Shown here: positions 58,760-64,000 of the stretch, piece after piece
Position numbering within the stretch: position 1 is the stretch's first letter
How the letters are laid out: every line of letters starts with the position of its first letter
Source: Solenopsis invicta
Lineage: Eukaryota > Arthropoda > Insecta > Hymenoptera > Formicidae
Assembly: GCF_016802725.1 (NCBI RefSeq)
Contig: NC_052676.1
Location: 3,179,433-3,243,432 of the forward strand
DNA length: 64,000 nucleotides
Reading direction: 5' to 3'
Notes under the pieces: generated by a model
Database searches by the model: none
Told to the model about the DNA's origin: nothing
Seen by the model: the letters and a program-made list of their open reading frames with translations, nothing else
Program-made: the position numbers and the translations under genes

Positions 58760-60772
58760 CTCGGCAGCGGGTCGTCGTTCGACCTGGCCTGGACGTCAAA
58801 AACGACGACGACGACGACGTTGGCGATGACGCGCCTCTCCGTCTCTCGGTCTCAGCGGCGACGCAAGAGCGAGTTGTTCCGAGTTCGCGTGAGATCGTGC
58901 GGCTTTTTTCCCCTTCGCGTTCTCTTACAGTGTCGTACGCAGAACGCTCGCGGAACGTCTCTGTAGCAATTCACGATCACATTCCCGCGCGAGGGTTCGC
59001 GCGTCACTGACGACGAGCCGTCGCTACGCTGCGCTGCGCTGCGCCGACAGTGGCATTTGAAAGGGCGAGTTCGCTCGGACGCGCGTGCGCGCTCGTGTCG
59101 CGCGTCGCCCGCGCGCATGGGCTTCGAAAAAGGGCCATCGAGATGAATTTGCGCGCGCCCACGTGTATGAATCATTCGCATATGTACTTACGTACGGAGA
59201 GGTTTCCGTCGAGTAATTGCCGCGCCTGATGCAAATGCTTCGTATAATGTCGCACTTATTTGTGCTGGGCACGCGACTGATCGATTTCTCTGATCGATAC
59301 TTTCTTTCGTTTCGATTCGAGAAAAACCTGGTGGGCGCTGGTTGAACTTTCCAAAAGCGGCAATTTTTAAAAATATTTTTAAAACATTTAAAAAGCATTT
59401 TTAAAAACGTTAAAAGTAATGGGTTAAATCCTTCTTATTTCATTAGATAATCGTTTATTTTGATTTTTGATACTTGAGAAAAAGTATCCTTTAATGTCAA
59501 ATTGTTTTAAAAACATTCATTTAATTATTAAAGAATTTTTTTTCAAGTGTTAAAATAAACATTTTTAAAGCAATAAAATAATATTTTCATTAAATAAACG
59601 TTTTTTTTTTTAAATAAAATAAGAACTTATTACTTTTTATAAACGTTTATAAAAACGTTTGTCAACTATTTTAAAAAGATTTATAAAAACATTGTTTGGA
59701 TTGAGATAATTGCAAAATCGTGATCTTTTTTCAGTTTTGTCACAACATGTGTATAAAATTTGGAAAGGAAAAATGTTATTCTGCAATGAAAAGAATTTAA
59801 AGCGTGAACAAATTCATGTCTCTAAAGAATAAATATAAGTAAAATAATAAAACTAGAAAAATGATTGATATCTAGATTCTAAAGTTTTGTCTCGGCAATT
59901 TTTTTTCCGAGAGCTCGAAGAGATTTCTAGTATCGTGGACACAAGACTTTAGACGGATATTCATTGAAATAGAAAGGAAAAAGAGGGAGGGAAATCCCAT
60001 GCGTCACTTTCATGTGTTCACGTACTTACTCGTCGAGGTGTAGTAAATTTTTTTAGTTTCCTGTTTTATTATTTACGCTAATGATATACAAATGTCAATG
60101 CTATTAAGAAGCATATGCCATTGCATGTGTAGTACTATTTACTAAAAGTAAGAACTTAGAGTAAGAAGATAAGAGCAAAAGCATTACGGTCTCTTGCTTG
60201 CTATTCAAAGAAATAAGAAAAAAATATATATATATGTAGCAGAAAAAGCGTTGAAATAAAAGAATAGAAAGATATACGTAAGAAAAATAAAAGCAGAATG
60301 TTCAACTTGTGAGAATTGTTCTGTGAGAAAGACTGCTTTAGATAAAAATTAAAAGTAAATTCTCCGCGCTCAATTTTGATCATTCAGTAACGTATTCAAG
60401 TTTTCAAATATGTACATATATATACATACTATCAACTTGTATTTGTACATGCAATATTTAACAATTATACAATCAACATGTCTCCCCATAAAGAACGAGA
60501 ACATGTCATAGTTTTCTTAACACACTTGGCCGGTGTTATTTTGTACAAACGACTTACGGCAATATTTAGAATTTTAGAAATAAATGTAGTTAAAGTAGAT
60601 GTAGATTGAATACAAAAAATAAATTTATAACATTTGTACATATAAGTACATAAAATCTTTTTTTTGTGACAAAATTTTCTTTAGAAGACTTACCATTTAA
60701 CTAACCTTTGCAACATCTAATTTTAAATGACCAGCCTTTTATGTGCTAAGACATGCGTGAAGCGCCACGAGT
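58760..60772. promoter_or_regulatory. Spacer between BRAT1 3' end and starvin; probable main starvin promoter
   Basis: 58760-59330 is CpG-rich and lies directly upstream of the main starvin exon, so it probably holds its 5' UTR and promoter; an ACG trinucleotide run lies at about 58803-58820. From 59340 the sequence is AT-rich and gene-free. The right end should contain the BRAT1 3' UTR. I found no convincing TATA box or heat-shock element here. Confidence 0.45.
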
Positions 60773-63415
60773 TCAGTAGCAGTCCATCGAATTGACGTCA
60801 TTCTGCTTGTACATCGTCACTATGTCGTCCAGAATAGACTCAAAGCTACTAGTATATGTTTTCAGCCAGCGGTTCTTCTCTTCGATGTAGGCATCGATGT
60901 CGTAGTTGAAGATCGCATGCAAGAAATCCTGGCGCGTCACGGACGAGATGTAACGGAGAGTCTTCTTCTCCTCTTTCTCCTCCTCCTCCTCGGTCGTCAT
61001 CTCGGTATCCATGTTCATAGAGTTCTTCTTGTAGATAGAAGCGAGCAGATTGGCATCGTTTGCATCCACAATCTCCTCAATAATGTGCAAGGAATTTTGC
61101 GTTTTCTCGTCGCAGATAGACGAGGAAATAGGCGATGCCTCTTTGACGTAGACGGTGTCTATCATCGAGTTGTTTTCCATCGGCGACGGCGGTTCGTTCA
61201 GTTTGTACTTGAGTAGGCAGGTTTTCAGCTTGCCGATTATCGCGGCGGACACTTTGCACACTTCAAAATCACTGTCGTCCTTCAGGGTAACCAGAAGCAC
61301 CTAAACATATAAGGGAAAATCATTCAGATGATCAATATTTATTCTTTAATATTTATTCATTAAATTTATTTCATTAAATATTTATTCATTAATTTATAAA
61401 ATATCCATTAATTATACTCACCATCAGTTTTAATTTTAATTAGAATTTAATTATTTACTTACACCCAAGCAATTCTGTCTTGCCAATTCGTCCAGTGCCT
61501 TATTGAGCCTCCGCTTAATCTCGTTCTCATTCAACGCCATGATCTTCCTGTGTTCTTTGGAGAACGTGACGTTCGGAAATGAATCATCGAGCATACCCTG
61601 ATCCGTCAAGTGCGACTTGACGAAGTGTTCCCAGAAGAATAACGCGTTCGTCTTCACTTCCCAGTGCAGATCGAATACAGCTGCTACGCACATCGCTCGC
61701 AACATCGAATCAATGACCTCTTTTCTGCAATATGTACAATACTAGTTATCAAACATGCAGGGTGTTTAGCAACAGGTGAAAGAAATTTTTAAATGTGATT
61801 GTAGATGATAAAATAAAAAATCAAATATGAAAATCAAATGTAACAAAATTGTAATTAAGGTTTTTTTTAATTATAAAAGTTTAAATATTTATGTGCTTTA
61901 GACACTTTTACAAATATTTAAACATTTATAATATTAAAATATAATATTAAAAATTCTACGTACGACCACTTTTGATGAACGTATAATTCTTTAATTAGGT
62001 TCACAGCTTCTCTCCTAACTATCGCCTCGGTTTCATTCTTCAGTAGATAAATCGCTATGTCCTACAAAAACGAAAAATTTCTATCAATTCGTGTAATTCG
62101 TCTTCTTCAATAAAACGCAAATAAAGAAAAAATAAATATACGTACGGTTAAATCTACTTGAGACAATTGCTGCTCCCATAGTTTATTGATGCGCACCATT
62201 GTCGCGATGAATGTTAACGCTGACGCTCGTACGTAGCTCTCACCGTCTGTTTTAATGATCTCAACCACTACTTTTGGAAACTGATTGATCAATAGGAAAT
62301 CCTGGAATGCCGGATACTCTGCGAAAAGATTGCATATTTCTATATACTTTGTTATACATATAATTATGCATGTCGTTCAAGCTGTATATATTAATTAAAG
62401 CAGATAAAATTGTAAAACTTGCAGAGACTACGTATATCCCGATTTCAATATTCTGATTCGCTTACTGTCTTCGGAAATAGTTGCGATAGTGTTGAGAACC
62501 TCGAGAACACTGTCTCTCACTTCCCAGTTGGGATCGTGCAATCTTTTAAAGAGCGTGGGTCCAATCTCATTCATTTGGCTGTCCGAGTCCACGAGTAGCG
62601 CCAAATTAGGCGGCATAAAGTTATGAATAGCAAGTTTGCACAGTTTCAATGCCTTTACACAAATCTAAATAAAAATCAAAACTTAGACCATTACTTTTAG
62701 CCTCATTTCTAAGTAACAATTATTACAACTAAATTTTTCTCGCAAACAATAAATTACTTCCATTTCGATAAAAATCTTTTACCGTTGGCAATATTCCGGA
62801 ATGATTGAGAATCTCCTGTGCGAGGGACAACATACATATCGTTTCCACGCACTCCTGCCACTTCAATTTGAATTTTTCTGTCATGACGGCCAAGCCGTCG
62901 AGCAGTGATGCCAATAAAATTGGATAGTCGACTATGGGGTCGCCATCCAATATCGATTTGTACAAAAACTTTCGATGATGCTCCGAAGGAGAGGTGCTGT
63001 TTATATCTGGTGGCACACAATTTCTCGTTTGCACACACCCCCACGTGTCTGGCATGTAGCTTTTCAAGACGTGAGAGAAAGTCTGAAATGTGATCACAGC
63101 TACATCCTGGAAAAAAAAACACAAATTATAAAAGTTGATCAAGATTAATAATTTAATAAATTTATACAATTGAATAAAAATAAAAATTTAGTATATACTC
63201 ACTCGATCCATTATGTCGGATATTTCAAGGAGCAGATCAATAGAAACTTTACAAATGTGCTCCATTGGAAGATCCCCTTTCCGTATGATGTCCCTGATGT
63301 TGTAGGCTAATCTTTGTACAGGTATACACGTCACGTCGAAAATTTTACTAATGAACATATCAAAGAGATCGTGAGACAAGTGGTTCTTCTTTATACATAC
63401 GCAGAGCGGTATTAT
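60773..63415 (-). CDS. BRAT1: BRAT1-like HEAT-repeat protein (partial, C-terminal part)
   Basis: BRAT1 is a HEAT-repeat protein linked to ATM/BRCA1 signalling and, more directly, to cytoplasmic handling of the Integrator nuclease INTS9/INTS11. Exons in coding order: 63415-63203, 63106-62783, 62664-62466, 62318-62146, 62061-61964, 61724-61463, 61300-60773. Phases agree throughout (0, 0, 1, 0, 2, 0), giving 598 visible aa; the 5' part lies beyond the right edge. Helical-repeat signatures include LFKRLHDPNWEVRDSVLEVL, AVFDLHWEVKTNALFFWEHF and a conserved-looking QNCLGVLLVTLKDDSDFEV across the last intron. A low-complexity acidic run (EEEEEKEEKK) precedes the tail, which ends SFESILDDIV...NSMDCY. 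The 62783 donor was chosen because it is the in-frame GT; a GT at 62752-62753 would shift the frame. Naming rests on remembered family features. Confidence 0.82.
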
Positions 63416-64000
63416 CTGTTAACAAAATTAAAAATTAGTTTGCTTTTAATTAAAAGTGAACATTTACACGTAAAACATAAAAATCCTTAAATGTATATAA
63501 ATGTTTAATGTATAGATGCGCGAATTATACGAATTCTTATCTAATTCGATTTAGATTTGAACTCGAACTATTCGAAAGTTTCGAATCTAGAGTTTCGAGT
63601 ACAAATCACGTATGTTGACAATCTTATAAAAATCATAATTTAAAATAACTATATTATATGTATAATCAATACTATTTTTCTTACATAGAAACTTTTTTTA
63701 TATATTTTATATATTAGTTTTTATTGTATTTGTTATATTTTATTTTTATGTTTCAATGATTTAATTTGAAGTCAAAAAATCTTGATTCACACATCTCTAG
63801 TTTAACGTGTTATCTATGTAAACAATAATCTATGAATCATCACAAATTCAGATTTCATCAGAAAGAAATAGTGGCAACTATATCTCGTTTAATTTTTAAT
63901 ATTATATTTTTATTTTATTAATTTTAAGTTAGATATACTAACAATTTTCAAATTTTTTCTTGTATTACATTATGCAATTTGTAATTTACATTGTATTGTT
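63416..64000 (-). other. Intron of BRAT1 running off the window, with a short inverted-repeat element
   Basis: AT-rich sequence with no further exon. At 63511-63799 it contains TATAGATGCGCGAA...TCGAA-rich sequence and ends CACATCTCTAG, matching both ends of the 953-bp element at 31068-32020. It is therefore probably an internally deleted copy of that element. Confidence 0.55.

Noticed and set aside
1..64000. tRNA, rRNA or intact retrotransposon genes
   Set aside because: By eye I found no cloverleaf with A and B boxes, no rRNA-like conserved block and no reverse transcriptase or transposase ORF. A covariance-model scan would be decisive for small RNAs.

Overview
This window looks like nuclear DNA of an insect, most probably a hymenopteran such as an ant. 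Intergenic DNA and introns are very AT-rich, exons are CpG-rich, genes are split by short GT-AG introns, and the space between genes carries many short inverted-repeat (MITE-like) elements and simple repeats. The taxon is inferred from overall character and protein flavour; nothing in the sequence names the species.

Layout, left to right. (1) 1-4896, minus: N-terminal ~898 codons of mitochondrial RNA polymerase (POLRMT); the catalytic half lies beyond the left edge. (2) 4897-8881: AT-rich spacer with a diverged tandem repeat. (3) 8882-14375, plus: a complete five-exon PLP decarboxylase, best read as insect aspartate 1-decarboxylase (black-like), which makes beta-alanine. (4) 14875-30191, minus: three tandem copies (A, B, C) of alanine aminotransferase, each with five exons and the same intron phases. 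B and C are the closer pair. C keeps an upstream Met and a GC-rich promoter-like region, but its first exon is out of frame by one base as given. (5) 30192-42378: about 12 kb without a convincing gene, containing several inverted-repeat elements. (6) 42379-58759, minus: starvin/BAG3-type co-chaperone with a BAG domain, long glutamine tracts, a 14 kb first intron, and a predicted alternative first exon at 50026-50100 that has its own promoter and heat-shock-element-like motifs. (7) 60773-63415, minus: the C-terminal ~598 codons of BRAT1 (HEAT-repeat partner of the Integrator nuclease), whose 5' part lies beyond the right edge.

Functional links. The decarboxylase and the aminotransferase cluster are convergent neighbours, with 499 bp between the last bases of their stop codons, and they act in connected aspartate/beta-alanine/alanine metabolism. 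Whether the linkage matters is unknown. The best candidates for something not yet described are the ALT triplication with changes at its N termini and in one active-site motif, and the predicted heat-responsive alternative promoter of starvin. I found no bacterial-type system, CRISPR array, rRNA, tRNA or intact transposon.
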